Shown here: positions 7,935-17,722 of the stretch, one piece after another
Position numbering within the stretch: the stretch's first letter is position 1
How the letters are laid out: each line of letters opens with the position of its first letter
NCBI GenBank assembly: GCA_947446645.1
Contig: CANFHA010000006.1
Location: forward strand, 62,001-126,000
DNA: 64,000 nt
Reading direction: 5' to 3'
Source: Chitinophagaceae bacterium
GTDB lineage: Bacteria > Bacteroidota > Bacteroidia > Chitinophagales > Chitinophagaceae
Program-made: the position numbers and the translations under genes
Notes under the pieces: model-generated
Told to the model about the DNA's origin: nothing
Seen by the model: only the letters and a program-made list of their open reading frames with translations
The model's database searches: none

Positions 7935-9326
7935 TTATTCAGTCTCAAGGCCCAGCTCTATGAGCTCCGGCACAGCCTCACTTATGTGATTGATTCCGCC
8001 ATCAACGCTCGCCACCAGAGCAAACCCCCTGGACTTCAAGTACGCAGCAGCGATCATAGACCGGTAACCACCGGCACAGTAAATGAGCCACTTACCGGTG
8101 CTGCTAAGCTCATTATACCTGTTCATCAACTCGTTAAGTGGTATGTGCACTGATCCTGCGATCCTGTCTTTAGCTACTTCGCGCCGGTTACGCACATCCA
8201 GCAACTGGTAGTCCGCATTTTTCAGCAATAGCGCCAACTCACTACCATTGAACCTGATAATATTATCAAAAGGCAGCGCGCTGGCTTTCCATGCCGTCAT
8301 GCCACCATCCAGGTAACCTATTATGTTGTCATAACCGATCCTGGCCAGCCGCTCTATGGCTTCCTTCTCGGTACCGGGTGCCGTAACCAGGATTATAGAG
8401 GCATCGGGAGAAATAAACGTACCAGCCCAAATTGCGAAATCACCGTTTAGACCGATATTCAGCGCATCTTTCACAAAAGCATCTGCAAATTCCATCGGCT
8501 GGCGTGTATCAAGCACTACTGCCCCTTCCATCTTGCGCGTAAGGAACTGGTCTATACTTAATGCCTGCAGCCCTTTAAACATTATCTCCTCAAAAAAAGT
8601 GTATCCCTCCCGGTTTATATGTGCATCAGCGAAAAAGTAACCCGGTATTCCTGGCAGATCGGTTGTCACTGCCTTTATAAATTCAGCCTTATCCGTAATC
8701 TTTAATGCGTAATTAAAAACCCGCTCGTTACCTATCGTAGACTGGGATTCCTTGCCTATGTTCTTACCACAAGCAGAACCTGCACCATGCCCGGGATACA
8801 TGATCACCTGATCAGGCAGCACCTTTATCTTTTTTTGCAGTGATTCGAACAACATCGCCGCGAGCTCTTCCTTACCAAGATTACCGCTAAGCAAATCCGG
8901 CCGGCCCACATCACCCACAAAGAGCGTATCACCCGTAAAAACGGCATAAGGTTGCTTTGTTTCATCAAGCAGCAGATAGCATGCCGATTCTACCGTATGG
9001 CCAGGTGTGTGAAGCACTTCTATCTGCACAGTGCCCACCTTCAGCTGGTCGCCATCAGTAGCAATATATGCTTTGTAACCAGGCTGCGCCCCGGGACCAA
9101 AAACAATGGTTGCACCGGTTTTATTCGCGAGGTCTATATGCCCGGAAACAAAATCGGCATGAAAATGGGTTTCCAGTACATATTTTATAGTTGCACCACG
9201 CTTGTGGGCAAGCGTAATATAGGGTTCAGGGTTACGAAGAGGATCTATGATCACAGCTTCATTACCTGACTCGATATAGTATGCCGCCTGCGCCAGGCAA
9301 TTGGTATAGATCTGTTCAATGTACAT
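7935..9326 (-). CDS. MBL-fold metallohydrolase with two rhodanese domains (persulfide dioxygenase-like)
   Basis: A 463-residue fusion. The N-terminal metallo-beta-lactamase domain has THFHADFVSGH (H54, H56, D58), TPGH (H110), FTGDTLFVGDVGRPD (D133) and YPGHGAG (H180), the ETHE1/persulfide dioxygenase pattern with a single-iron site. The first rhodanese domain (about 255-355) has no active-site Cys. The second (about 360-463) has IYCAGGYRS with C417. This architecture handles glutathione or protein persulfides and links to sulfur trafficking. It lies 12 nt after paaD and appears to be the last gene of the aromatic operon. Why it is there is unclear; Fe-S assembly or repair for the oxygenases is only a guess. 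Confidence 0.85.
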   Translation of the reverse strand: MYIEQIYTNCLAQAAYYIESGNEAVIIDPLRNPEPYITLAHKRGATIKYVLETHFHADFVSGHIDLANKTGATIVFGPGAQPGYKAYIATDGDQLKVGTVQIEVLHTPGHTVESACYLLLDETKQPYAVFTGDTLFVGDVGRPDLLSGNLGKEELAAMLFESLQKKIKVLPDQVIMYPGHGAGSACGKNIGKESQSTIGNERVFNYALKITDKAEFIKAVTTDLPGIPGYFFADAHINREGYTFFEEIMFKGLQALSIDQFLTRKMEGAVVLDTRQPMEFADAFVKDALNIGLNGDFAIWAGTFISPDASIILVTAPGTEKEAIERLARIGYDNIIGYLDGGMTAWKASALPFDNIIRFNGSELALLLKNADYQLLDVRNRREVAKDRIAGSVHIPLNELMNRYNELSSTGKWLIYCAGGYRSMIAAAYLKSRGFALVASVDGGINHISEAVPELIELGLETE

Positions 9327-9338
9327 AAGACAAACTTT

Positions 9339-9830
9339 TTAATGGCATTTAAAATATTCAAATGGCTCCAGGCAACTGCTGCATTTGTACAACGACTTGC
9401 AGGCTGTAGAGCCGAAACGGCTTACCATGCTCGTCTGTATACTGTTGCAGTGCGGACAGCGTATATCATTGCTGGTAAAGCAGCCATGGTTGCAGGATGA
9501 ATGTACCGGCGGCGCTATGCCATACTTCCGCAGTTTTTCCCTGGCCTCATCGCTCATCCAGTCGGTGGTCCAGGCGGGGTCCAGCACAGTAGTTACCTTT
9601 GCCGGGGCAATATGCTCCCGCTTCAGCAATGTAAGAATATCATCCTCTATCTGGCCCATTGCCGGGCAGCCTGTATAGGTAGGTGTTAGTATGACCTCAC
9701 ATCCCGCTTCAGAGATGATCACATCCCGCAGCATTCCCATTTCACTGATATTAACTACCGGAATTTCGGGGTCGGGAATCGTAGAGAGCAGGTCAATAAC
9801 CTGTGGTCGTGTCATTGCTATCGTTACCAT
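9339..9830 (-). CDS. paaD: 1,2-phenylacetyl-CoA epoxidase subunit PaaD
   Basis: A 163-residue DUF59/MIP18-type protein needed to mature the phenylacetyl-CoA epoxidase. The N-terminal DUF59 part contains IPDPEIPVVNISEMGMLRDV and TPTYTGCPAMG (C55). The C-terminal zinc-ribbon-like part has CPHC (C125, C128) and CSSC (C150, C153), as in E. coli PaaD. It overlaps the end of paaC by 7 nt and is followed by the MBL/rhodanese gene after 12 nt. An alternative Met lies 5 codons in. Confidence 0.93.
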   Translation of the reverse strand: MVTIAMTRPQVIDLLSTIPDPEIPVVNISEMGMLRDVIISEAGCEVILTPTYTGCPAMGQIEDDILTLLKREHIAPAKVTTVLDPAWTTDWMSDEAREKLRKYGIAPPVHSSCNHGCFTSNDIRCPHCNSIQTSMVSRFGSTACKSLYKCSSCLEPFEYFKCH

Positions 9831-10582
9831 GTTGCATCAGGATAAGCACGTTGCAGGTATTGCATTTCAGTAAGGATATGGCCCAGGTATTCTGTATGTA
9901 TACCCTTTCTTCCGCCCGTATGGTGGTAAGCATTGGCGGGCAGTTCCAGCCTTGCAGCCAGCATGGTGCCGGTGATATAGTTTTGCCAGCGCGTGTGTAT
10001 CAGCGGCAACTCTGCTGCTATGCCCTTAGCTGTCAGCATTGCTTCTGTGTCGTCAGTCTCAAAAAGCTCTGCAGTATATGGCCATAGCGCGTCCACGGCT
10101 TCCTGCGCCCTGCGGTTGCTTTCATCGGTACCATCCCCCAGCCTCACTACCCAGTCGGTTGTGTGCGCCATGTGGTATTGAGCTTCTTTTACCGACTTTG
10201 CTGCTATGGAAGCAATATTGCTGTCTGTGCTTGCCTTCAGCGCAGAATACAGGAAGTACTCAAACGTAGAAACAAACATCTGCTTTACCATGGCAAACGC
10301 AAAGTCAGCATCAGGTAATTCTGTTATCAGGTCGTTCCTGTATTCAGGCTCATTCCTGCGGTAAGCAAGGTCATCGCTTGTTAGCCCCTTGCCGGCCAGC
10401 GTGCCTGCATATTGCAGCAGCAGCTGCGCACGCCCTGTCATATCCAGGGCCATGTTAGTAAGTGCCAGGTCTTCCTCCAGTATGGGTGCATTGCTACACC
10501 ACTCTGACAGCCTGTAAGATTGTATCAGCGCATTGTCGCCCAGGTGAATGCAGTAGTTGTAGAGCGCTTGTTGTTCTGTCAT
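9824..10582 (-). CDS. paaC: 1,2-phenylacetyl-CoA epoxidase subunit PaaC
   Basis: A 252-residue ferritin-like structural subunit that forms the heterodimer core with PaaA. It has the family features YCIHLGDNALIQSYRLSEW at the N-terminus, EEDLALTNMALDMTGRAQLLL, and the conserved C-terminal HTEYLGHILTEMQYLQRAYP with the usual terminal Trp. It sits between paaB (12 nt upstream) and paaD (7 nt overlap). Confidence 0.95.
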   Translation of the reverse strand: MTEQQALYNYCIHLGDNALIQSYRLSEWCSNAPILEEDLALTNMALDMTGRAQLLLQYAGTLAGKGLTSDDLAYRRNEPEYRNDLITELPDADFAFAMVKQMFVSTFEYFLYSALKASTDSNIASIAAKSVKEAQYHMAHTTDWVVRLGDGTDESNRRAQEAVDALWPYTAELFETDDTEAMLTAKGIAAELPLIHTRWQNYITGTMLAARLELPANAYHHTGGRKGIHTEYLGHILTEMQYLQRAYPDATW

Positions 10583-10594
10583 AAAATGAATTTT

Positions 10595-10885
10595 TTAGAT
10601 CGCCTTCGCACCCTCAGGCATTACATAAAATGTTGGCAAACGGTATATCTTATCATTTGATGGATCAAACAGCATCTCATGATCATCCGGGTTTGACGCC
10701 ACTATCGATTCTGATGGCACCACCCATATACTGGTTCCTTCTCCCCTGCGGGTATAGGTGTCACGAGCGTTCTGCAGGGCCATCTTCTTATCAGATGCGT
10801 GTATAGTACCGGCATGTATGTAATTGGCGCCCGGCTTTATTTGAGTAAAAACTTCCCAACGGGGAAAATCAATTTCTGTTGACAT
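10595..10885 (-). CDS. paaB: 1,2-phenylacetyl-CoA epoxidase subunit PaaB
   Basis: A 96-residue subunit of the epoxidase complex, with the PaaB hallmarks WEVFTQIKPGANYIHAGTIHA, ALQNARDTYTRRGEGTSIWVV and a C-terminal PTFYVMPEGAKAI. PaaB bridges PaaAC heterodimers in the complex. It lies 18 nt after paaA and 12 nt before paaC. Confidence 0.94.
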   Translation of the reverse strand: MSTEIDFPRWEVFTQIKPGANYIHAGTIHASDKKMALQNARDTYTRRGEGTSIWVVPSESIVASNPDDHEMLFDPSNDKIYRLPTFYVMPEGAKAI

Positions 10886-10903
10886 TGTTCCGGTTTTTAT
10901 GAA

Positions 10904-11857
10904 TTAAGCAATCGATTCCTGTTTAGCCATATATGCAGCTGCAGCTTCCCGCACCCATGCGCCATCCCTGTGTGTCTTTTTATGGTGGGCCATCCGCTGA
11001 GCGTTGCATGGGCCATTGCCACCTATCACTTTATAAAACTCATCCCAGTTTATGACACCATGGTCATAGTGCCCCTTTTCTTCGTTCCACTTCAGATCCT
11101 TGTCAGGCACTGTGAGCCCTATTACCTCCGCCTGTTGCACGGTCTTGTCAATGAATTTAGCACGCAACTCATCGTTCGACTGCCTTTTGATCTTCCACTT
11201 AAACGCATCGCCGGTATGCGGTGAGTCAGTATCATGAGGCCCAAACATCATAAGCGAAGGCCACCACCACCTGTTCATCGCATCCTGCGCCATTTCGCGC
11301 TGTTCAGCGGTTCCCCGCATCATCTTCGCCATTAATTCGTATCCCTGGCGCTGGTGAAAGCTCTCCTCTTTACATATGCGCACCATAGCCCTGCTGTAAG
11401 GCCCGTAAGACGTGCGCTGCAGCGATACCTGGTTCACAATTGCAGCACCATCTACCAGCCAGCCTATAGCTCCTACATCCGCCCAGTTCAGCGCCGGGTA
11501 ATTGAAAATGTTCGAATATTTGGCCTTGCCTGTATGCAGCTGTTCTACCATCTCAGACCTTGATATTCCCAGCGTTTCCGCAGCACTGTACAGGTACAGC
11601 CCATGGCCGCACTCATCCTGTATCTTCGCCAGCAGTATTTGCCTGGCGCGCAGCGAGGGGGCACGCGTTATCCAGTTGCCTTCCGGCTGCATACCTATTA
11701 CCTCTGAGTGCGCGTGCTGCGACATCTGCCTTATCAGGTGCTTCCTGTAGCCTTCAGGCATATGGTCCTTCGGCTCTATTGGCAGGTCCTGCTCCATTTT
11801 CCGTTCAAAAGCGCTCATTGCAACACTCTGAACTTCTGTAGCTTCTTTCTGTTCCAT
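10904..11857 (-). CDS. paaA: 1,2-phenylacetyl-CoA epoxidase catalytic subunit PaaA
   Basis: A 317-residue di-iron oxygenase that epoxidises the ring of phenylacetyl-CoA, the first ring-attack step of the paa pathway. Family motifs are [40 protein letters not shown] (E-x-x-H iron ligands) and [15 protein letters not shown] (the second E-x-x-H pair), then [17 protein letters not shown]. It is 29 nt downstream of hpd, so the paa genes appear to be co-transcribed with the tyrosine genes. The phenylacetate-CoA ligase and ring-opening genes are not in this window. Confidence 0.96.
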   Translation of the reverse strand: MEQKEATEVQSVAMSAFERKMEQDLPIEPKDHMPEGYRKHLIRQMSQHAHSEVIGMQPEGNWITRAPSLRARQILLAKIQDECGHGLYLYSAAETLGISRSEMVEQLHTGKAKYSNIFNYPALNWADVGAIGWLVDGAAIVNQVSLQRTSYGPYSRAMVRICKEESFHQRQGYELMAKMMRGTAEQREMAQDAMNRWWWPSLMMFGPHDTDSPHTGDAFKWKIKRQSNDELRAKFIDKTVQQAEVIGLTVPDKDLKWNEEKGHYDHGVINWDEFYKVIGGNGPCNAQRMAHHKKTHRDGAWVREAAAAYMAKQESIA

Positions 11858-11886
11858 TGTTCTGCGTTTTTTTGGTTTGTTATGCT

Positions 11887-13038
11887 TTATAATGTACCCC
11901 TGCGCTCCTGCTCAGCTTCAATAGATTCAAACAGTGCCTGAAAATTACCCTTGCCAAAAGACTTAGCCCCTTTACGCTGTATGATCTCAAAAAACAGTGT
12001 AGGCCTGTCTTCCACCGGCTTTGTAAATATTTGCAGCAGGTAACCTTCCTCGTCGCGGTCCACCATTATACCCAGGCTCTTTAGTGTCGCCATGTCCTCA
12101 GCAATTTTACCAACACGCTCGCCTACCGTATCATAATATTTGCCCGGTACATAAAGGAATTCAATGCCTCTCTTCCTCATCTCGCTTATGGTAAAGACAA
12201 TATCATCCGTAGCCACGGCTATATGCTGGCAACCCGGCCCGTTGTAGAAATCAAGATATTCTTCCACCTGCGATTTCTTCAAACCCTTTGCAGGCTCATT
12301 GATAGGGAATTTTATGCGCCCGTTACCATTCGTCATTACTTTACTCATGAGTGCGGTGTATTCGGTAGCAATATCTTTATCATCAAAGGTGATGAGGTTG
12401 GCAAAGCCCATCACCTCTGCATAGAACTTAGACCACTTGTTCATAGCACCCAGTTCCACATTACCCACCATATGGTCAATATATTTCAGCCCTGTAGGTG
12501 CAGGATTGTATTCAGACACCCAGGCCTCGTAGCCGGGCAGGAACACGCCCTTGTAGTTCTTGCGCTCTACAAATATGTGCACCGTATCTCCATAGGTATG
12601 TATGCCAGCACGCACCACTTCACCATGTTCATCCGCTTCCGTTACCGGCTCAAAATATACTTTCGCCCCGCGCGCTGTTGTCTGCTTAAACGCTTCCCGC
12701 GCATCATCTACCCACAATGCTATTACCTTCACACCGTCGCCATGCATTTTCACATGTTCGGCCACCGGACCGGTTTGTGTAAGTGGCGTGGTCAGTACCA
12801 GTCTTATCTTATCCTGCTGCAGCACATAAGATGCCCTGTCCTTTACGCCTGTTTCCAGGCCGGCATAGGCCAGCGACTGAAAGCCCAGCGCCGTCTTGTA
12901 GTAGTGTGCAGCCTGCTTGGCGTTGCCCACATATAGCTCTACGTAGTCTGTGCCGTTTATCGGCAGAAAATCTGCGGCATCAGCAAATATCTTTTCAATG
13001 CCGTAGTTGTAGTTCGATACTTCTTTCAGATCGTTCAT
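11887..13038 (-). CDS. hpd: 4-hydroxyphenylpyruvate dioxygenase
   Basis: A 383-residue non-haem iron dioxygenase that turns 4-hydroxyphenylpyruvate into homogentisate. The three iron ligands are visible: H189 (YIDHMVGNV), H272 ([11 protein letters not shown]) and E351 ([10 protein letters not shown]). The C-terminal [17 protein letters not shown] is also diagnostic. The gene is 9 nt after hmgA, so the two tyrosine-degradation steps are coupled. Confidence 0.96.
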   Translation of the reverse strand: MNDLKEVSNYNYGIEKIFADAADFLPINGTDYVELYVGNAKQAAHYYKTALGFQSLAYAGLETGVKDRASYVLQQDKIRLVLTTPLTQTGPVAEHVKMHGDGVKVIALWVDDAREAFKQTTARGAKVYFEPVTEADEHGEVVRAGIHTYGDTVHIFVERKNYKGVFLPGYEAWVSEYNPAPTGLKYIDHMVGNVELGAMNKWSKFYAEVMGFANLITFDDKDIATEYTALMSKVMTNGNGRIKFPINEPAKGLKKSQVEEYLDFYNGPGCQHIAVATDDIVFTISEMRKRGIEFLYVPGKYYDTVGERVGKIAEDMATLKSLGIMVDRDEEGYLLQIFTKPVEDRPTLFFEIIQRKGAKSFGKGNFQALFESIEAEQERRGTL

Positions 13039-13047
13039 ATACTGTAT

Positions 13048-14205
13048 TTAGTCTGTTAACCAGGATTTGTAATAACCTTCTACTTCTATTTTCAACGCGT
13101 CTTCCGTTATCATCATAGGATGAAAAGGATCTATCATCACGGCCAGCTCTTTGGTCTCCTTCTGGCCTATGCTGCGCTCTATAGCGCCGGGGTGCGGGCC
13201 GTGGGGTATGCCACCGGGATGCAGAGTTATCTGCCCTGCCTTTATGTTATTACGGCTCATAAAGTCACCATCCACATAGTACAGTATCTCATCGCTGTCT
13301 ATGTTGCTGTGGTGATAAGGCGCCGGAATGGCTAAAGGATGATAATCGTAAAGCCGGGGTACAAATGAGCACACTACAAAGTTTGCGCTCTCAAAGGTCT
13401 GGTGCACTGGTGGCGGCATATGTATGCGGCCGGTGATAGGCTCGAAATTGAAAATGGAGAACTTGTAAGGATAGAAGTAGCCGTCCCACCCAACCACATC
13501 AAACGGGTGATTGGCATAGACATAAGGGAACATCATGCCCTTCTTCTTTATGAAAATGTCGAATTCGCCTTGCTCATCTATAGTCTGCAGGTGCTCAGGG
13601 CGCTTTATATCGCGCTCGCAGAAAGGTGAATGCTCCAGCAGCTGCCCAAAATCGTTGCGGTAGCGGCGTGGCGTAAAAATGGGATCGGTGGATTCTACAA
13701 AAAGCAGCTTGTTTTCTGTAGTAGTGAAATCTATCTGGTACACAGTGCCTCGCGGTATCACCAGGTAATCGCCATAGCCAAAGGTGAGCGACCCAAACAT
13801 AGTGCGCAGCACACCGCTGCCTTTGTGCACAAACAACAGCTCATCGGCATCAGCATTTTTATAGAAATAGCCCGAAGAGTGCGTAGGCGCTGCCAGGCCT
13901 ATCTGCAGCGTGGCATTCGTAAACAGAATGGTTCTGCTCCTTATATAGTCGCTCTGGGGCTTCACGTCAAATCCGTTAAAGCTCATTGCGCTCAGGCCGT
14001 TATCTATTGCTACTACCGGCTTTACGGAATAAGGCTTTCCCTTCTGCCTCACCCTTGTAGGTGGATGAAGGTGGTATACCAGTGACGACATACCCGCAAA
14101 ACCCTGTGTACCCACAAGCTCTTCCTGGTAAAGTTTTTGTTCTGATTGACGGAAAACTACATGGCGCTTATCTGGTATAATTCCGAGGCTGTGGTATATT
14201 GGCAT
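13048..14205 (-). CDS. hmgA: homogentisate 1,2-dioxygenase
   Basis: A 385-residue cupin-type iron dioxygenase that opens the ring of homogentisate to maleylacetoacetate. The C-terminal part holds the ligand-bearing stretches PAPYHHSNIDSDEILYYVDG and HPGGIPHGPHPG. I start at the ATG at 14205 (MPIYHSLGIIPDKRHVVFRQ). The frame is open to a TTG at 14226, but that would overlap the TAnnTTTG promoter box at 14224-14231. It is the first gene of the hmgA-hpd-paaABCD-MBL run. Confidence 0.93.
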   Translation of the reverse strand: MPIYHSLGIIPDKRHVVFRQSEQKLYQEELVGTQGFAGMSSLVYHLHPPTRVRQKGKPYSVKPVVAIDNGLSAMSFNGFDVKPQSDYIRSRTILFTNATLQIGLAAPTHSSGYFYKNADADELLFVHKGSGVLRTMFGSLTFGYGDYLVIPRGTVYQIDFTTTENKLLFVESTDPIFTPRRYRNDFGQLLEHSPFCERDIKRPEHLQTIDEQGEFDIFIKKKGMMFPYVYANHPFDVVGWDGYFYPYKFSIFNFEPITGRIHMPPPVHQTFESANFVVCSFVPRLYDYHPLAIPAPYHHSNIDSDEILYYVDGDFMSRNNIKAGQITLHPGGIPHGPHPGAIERSIGQKETKELAVMIDPFHPMMITEDALKIEVEGYYKSWLTD

Positions 14206-14223
14206 CTGTCTGTATTTTGCATA

Positions 14224-14231
14224 CAAACGTA
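14224..14231 (-). promoter_or_regulatory. Bacteroidota -7 box upstream of hmgA
   Basis: The minus strand reads TACGTTTG (TAnnTTTG), 18 nt before the hmgA ATG at 14205. It is the most likely promoter for the whole aromatic operon. A -33 TTTG at standard spacing is not present. Confidence 0.45.
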
Positions 14232-14253
14232 ACCAGCCCCAAAAAGCCTAACG

Positions 14254-14421
14254 ATGATCTCCGACAGTTTTCAAAATGACTTTGATCAGTTTTTGAAGAA
14301 TGTACTACTTCCCGATAAAAAAAACTCGTCACCACAGGGGGGAAGCAAAAAGCGACTTCTAATGCTGCCGGACATTCTCACTTCTCAGATAGGAGTAACA
14401 CACCCAAAAATGGGTGGGTAA
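14254..14421 (+). CDS. possible 55-residue protein of unknown function
   Basis: A short open frame beginning MISDSFQNDFDQFLKNVLLP in the otherwise gene-free stretch between hmgA and the next minus-strand gene. It is polar, has no signal or membrane helix, and would be divergent from hmgA. A CACCCA/TGGGTG hairpin lies at its 3' end (14401-14416). No family is recognised and no promoter box is seen, so it may be chance. The rest of 14422-14563 contains only a weak terminator. Confidence 0.2.
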   Translation: MISDSFQNDFDQFLKNVLLPDKKNSSPQGGSKKRLLMLPDILTSQIGVTHPKMGG

Positions 14422-14455
14422 TTCAAACTAACGAGTTAAAACCAGATTTTAACCG

Positions 14456-14476
14456 TATAAAAAGCGGATCTACCGC
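14456..14476 (-). terminator. weak intrinsic terminator after the choice-of-anchor L gene
   Basis: On the minus strand a short GCGG/CCGC stem with a 5-nt loop is followed by TTTTTATA, about 90 nt past the stop at 14564. The stem is short, so this is tentative. Confidence 0.35.
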
Positions 14477-14563
14477 ACTTCAGCATCAGATTACATTAAG
14501 TCAAGACCTTCTGCCGGCAGGGATAAAAAACGGATACATTAGTCGCCAACTGCTACCGCCTCA

Positions 14564-17500
14564 TTATCTTATCAATTGCACATCACCTTTCTCCTCTAAT
14601 GTTTTGCCATTACAATCGTACTTGATATAGTAGAAGTATACGCCCATATCCTGTGGTACGCCGTTGAAAACACCATTCCATCCTTCCCTTTCATTGATCG
14701 ACTCATATACCGTTTGTCCCCAGCGATTCACGATCATAAATGTATGTATGGGGTTATGGCCAACAGTGATAGGTCGGAAGATGTCATTCAATCCATCTCC
14801 ATTTGGTGTAAATGCATTGGGTAGCAGCAATTCACAACATGATTTCGCATTTACCAGTAAACTATCCTCACCTCTGCAGCCAAATTCAGTAATTATATTA
14901 AGCTTCACATATCCTGCTCTTTCCACTATTCCCCAGATGTTGTCATCATTCAGATTGTGAAAAAAGTGATCAGGAGACCAATGATAGTAGTAGTTCGAAT
15001 TCTTCTCATCAGCGGAAAAAAGAACGCTGTCACCCGCGCATATATCTATTGGTGAGAGGTTAGTAAAATGTGCGTTTGGCAGCGCATGAACATCTACTGT
15101 ATCCGTTACCAGTTTGGACGGGCACGCCCCAATAGTAGCCGACATTTGAATGAAATGTATCCCGGTAGTATGCCAGCTAATGCTGAAAGGTCCTCCGTTT
15201 ACGGTATTCGTCGCGCTTATGATATCTGCATCACCGAAATTCCAGGTACAATTGGTGATACCCGGCGTGCCACCTGATATGGCTACGACAACTGTATCGC
15301 CAAAACAGATATTCGGATTTATGTAAAAGGAAACATCGGGAACCGGTATCACGCTTATCAGCATGCTGTCAGTAGAAAAACACCTGCCATTTTCACTCAC
15401 GGTAAGGACAACGAGGCTATTACCAAGGGTGTTAAAGATGATTGATGCATTAGCTCCCGTAGAAGAATCAATAATAATATTACCGGGAGTATACCAGGAG
15501 TAAGACGCACCGGGAGTTATTGTAGCTGCAAATGGTATCGTATCATAACGGCAAAGCGTTGTTCCTGATGCATTGATATGTGCAACAGGATTGGGGTAAA
15601 CAATTACTTCTATCGAATCACGTGGACTTTCACACCCACTGACCGTCTGGCTTACATAATACCAGGATGAACCAACCGCCGAAGTAGACGGAAGTGGTGC
15701 AATGGTATTGCCGCTACCTCCAACTGGCACTGAATACCAGGTGAGGGATGTACCGGTAGCAGTTAATTGCGAAGCAAGCTGCCCCTGACAAAAAGTTATC
15801 GGAGATAATACAGCTGGCGCAGCGGGTATCGCTGTTACCGAAAGATGAAGTGTAACCAGGGAGTCGCATCCCAGTGAGTTAGTAGTTGAGAATGTATAAG
15901 TGCCAGCAGTAGAGTAAGCGGATCCTCCAAATGTATAACTCGTTCCACTACAAACCGACTGATAAAGTATTGTGCCGGACAACGGGTTAACGGTGAGGTG
16001 CAAGGTAACGATCGAATCACAGGTAGAGGTTGTGAAGGTATGTGAGTACGTACCCGAAACGGAATAGGTTGCGCCGGCAAAAGCATAACTGCTTCCCTGG
16101 CATATAGCAGCGTTAATTGTATTTGTGAGCGCAGTACTTACCGTAACAATGCGCGTTGCGAAGCAGGCTCCGGGAATTGTGTACGTGATCATAGTAGTGC
16201 CTGCCGACAAGCCACTCACGATTCCTGATGCAGAAACGTTAGCTACTGCTAAGTTACTGCTGCTCCAGGTACCACTTGCTGTTGCATCACTTAAAGTTGA
16301 AGTAGTACCAATACACAAAAGCGACGATCCGGTTATTGGCGCTACAGCGGTAACAGAAACAATGGTGGACGCGCTACAGCCCGCTGCAGTCGTGAAACTA
16401 ATTGTGGTGGTACCGCCAGTGAGACCGCTAACAATACCCGTTGCTGCCCCTACAGATGCGACGACCGTATTTGAGCTGGTCCAGGTGCCCGTGCCAGCAG
16501 GATCGGTAAGAGTTGTCGTTGTACCGGCACAAATTGACGTTGTGCCTGCTATGGGGGAAAGTGCGTTTACTGTAATGGTTGTGGTGAGATAGCAAGTAGA
16601 GCCGGTGCCATAAGTTATAGTTGCAGTGCCTACTGCTATTCCTGAAGCAATGCCCGTGGCAGACCCTATCGTAGCTATTGCAGTATTACTACTGCTCCAT
16701 GTGCCACCGGTTATCGGAGCAGTGAAAGTAGCAGTGCCACCCACGCAGGTGCTGCCTGGTGCAATTGTAGGTACGGACAAGCTTCCGGCTTCTATAAAAA
16801 CTCCGGAGTCATATAGCTTGTTACCAGCATCGGTAATTGACAGTTTCAAATGATAATTGCTGCAAGGAACAACAGTATGCGTTGCGGCTAGCTCTGTACT
16901 AAAACCCTTATAGGTGAACCGATTTCCTCCTGTGTTGTCAGTAAAATAAGTAGTAAACGGAGAACCTGGCCCCATAACTGTGCAGTTCGCAAGCGAGAGT
17001 CCTGTTCCCGGTACACCGCTATTTACGCTGTTTACCGTAACCGGAATATTTGTACCAGGAACCAGCGCCATATTTTGAGTCCCTGTTATTCCTGGTCCCG
17101 AGATAAAGAAAGCGAATGCGTCATTATAAGGTCCGCATGTAGAATGATCATACTCTTCAGACCCAAAAATGTAGTTGAAAGAAATACTTGTGCCCACTGC
17201 AGAGAGATCGAATTCCAATATACAGGCATCATAAAGGGTAGTAGTAAGCGCTAACGCCGCCAATGCAGGGTCTCCTGCAGTACCATTATTTGTGCTTGCC
17301 AGAGTCGCTTCATTACCAGCTGCATTCACAGCTTTGCCAGTGCCAAGAAATATACCGTTATTAATTCCAAAAAGCGTAGTACCGGTGCCAAGCAGTGTGC
17401 CTGGGCTAACCGTAAACGTCGCATTCCCCTGTGCGGCACAGGTGAGCACCGGGGAAGAGATAGTAATGCCTGGTCCGCCAATAGTTGAAGATAGGATTGC

Positions 17501-17626
17501 TGCCGTTTGGTTAGGGCTTACTGCAAGCTGACCAAACATTTGAATATTTCCAAAAAGAAGAACGAACGTAAAGCAAAATAACAAATAAATTGAACGTCTT
17601 TCCTTTTGTTTATTAACGAATAACAT
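14564..17626 (-). CDS. secreted Ig-like repeat protein with choice-of-anchor L domain and T9SS type B sorting domain
   Basis: A 1020-residue exported protein. A signal peptide (about 1-32, ending QMFGQ) is followed by a choice-of-anchor L domain (about 35-290, with FNYIFGSEEYDHSTCGPYND). Next come about three Big_2 Ig-like repeats of the GTWSSSN-xx-AT type, and two repeats with CDSIVTLHLTVNP. Further Ig-like and PKD-like regions lead to a C-terminal CHU_C domain (LPNAFTPNGDGLNDIFRP, then NRWGQTVYES). CHU_C is the gliding-motility-associated, type B T9SS signal, so the product should be secreted across the outer membrane. It is the downstream-most of four similar minus-strand genes and probably has its own promoter (box at 17652-17659). 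The ligand is unknown. Confidence 0.88.
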   Translation of the reverse strand: MLFVNKQKERRSIYLLFCFTFVLLFGNIQMFGQLAVSPNQTAAILSSTIGGPGITISSPVLTCAAQGNATFTVSPGTLLGTGTTLFGINNGIFLGTGKAVNAAGNEATLASTNNGTAGDPALAALALTTTLYDACILEFDLSAVGTSISFNYIFGSEEYDHSTCGPYNDAFAFFISGPGITGTQNMALVPGTNIPVTVNSVNSGVPGTGLSLANCTVMGPGSPFTTYFTDNTGGNRFTYKGFSTELAATHTVVPCSNYHLKLSITDAGNKLYDSGVFIEAGSLSVPTIAPGSTCVGGTATFTAPITGGTWSSSNTAIATIGSATGIASGIAVGTATITYGTGSTCYLTTTITVNALSPIAGTTSICAGTTTTLTDPAGTGTWTSSNTVVASVGAATGIVSGLTGGTTTISFTTAAGCSASTIVSVTAVAPITGSSLLCIGTTSTLSDATASGTWSSSNLAVANVSASGIVSGLSAGTTMITYTIPGACFATRIVTVSTALTNTINAAICQGSSYAFAGATYSVSGTYSHTFTTSTCDSIVTLHLTVNPLSGTILYQSVCSGTSYTFGGSAYSTAGTYTFSTTNSLGCDSLVTLHLSVTAIPAAPAVLSPITFCQGQLASQLTATGTSLTWYSVPVGGSGNTIAPLPSTSAVGSSWYYVSQTVSGCESPRDSIEVIVYPNPVAHINASGTTLCRYDTIPFAATITPGASYSWYTPGNIIIDSSTGANASIIFNTLGNSLVVLTVSENGRCFSTDSMLISVIPVPDVSFYINPNICFGDTVVVAISGGTPGITNCTWNFGDADIISATNTVNGGPFSISWHTTGIHFIQMSATIGACPSKLVTDTVDVHALPNAHFTNLSPIDICAGDSVLFSADEKNSNYYYHWSPDHFFHNLNDDNIWGIVERAGYVKLNIITEFGCRGEDSLLVNAKSCCELLLPNAFTPNGDGLNDIFRPITVGHNPIHTFMIVNRWGQTVYESINEREGWNGVFNGVPQDMGVYFYYIKYDCNGKTLEEKGDVQLIR

Positions 17627-17651
17627 AAAATATCTTTTTTATATGACTCTG

Positions 17652-17659
17652 CAAATTTA
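17652..17659 (-). promoter_or_regulatory. Bacteroidota -7 box upstream of the 1020-residue secreted protein
   Basis: The minus strand reads TAAATTTG (TAnnTTTG), 25 nt before the ATG at 17626. Confidence 0.4.
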
Positions 17660-17722
17660 GCTGATCAATATAACCAGAGTATTATCGCAACATTAATTAA
17701 CAAATTGCCTGCCTGTTTTTTA

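Noticed and set aside
12223-12936. 237-codon plus-strand frame inside hpd
   Set aside because: Antisense shadow of the 4-hydroxyphenylpyruvate dioxygenase gene, which has all its iron ligands.
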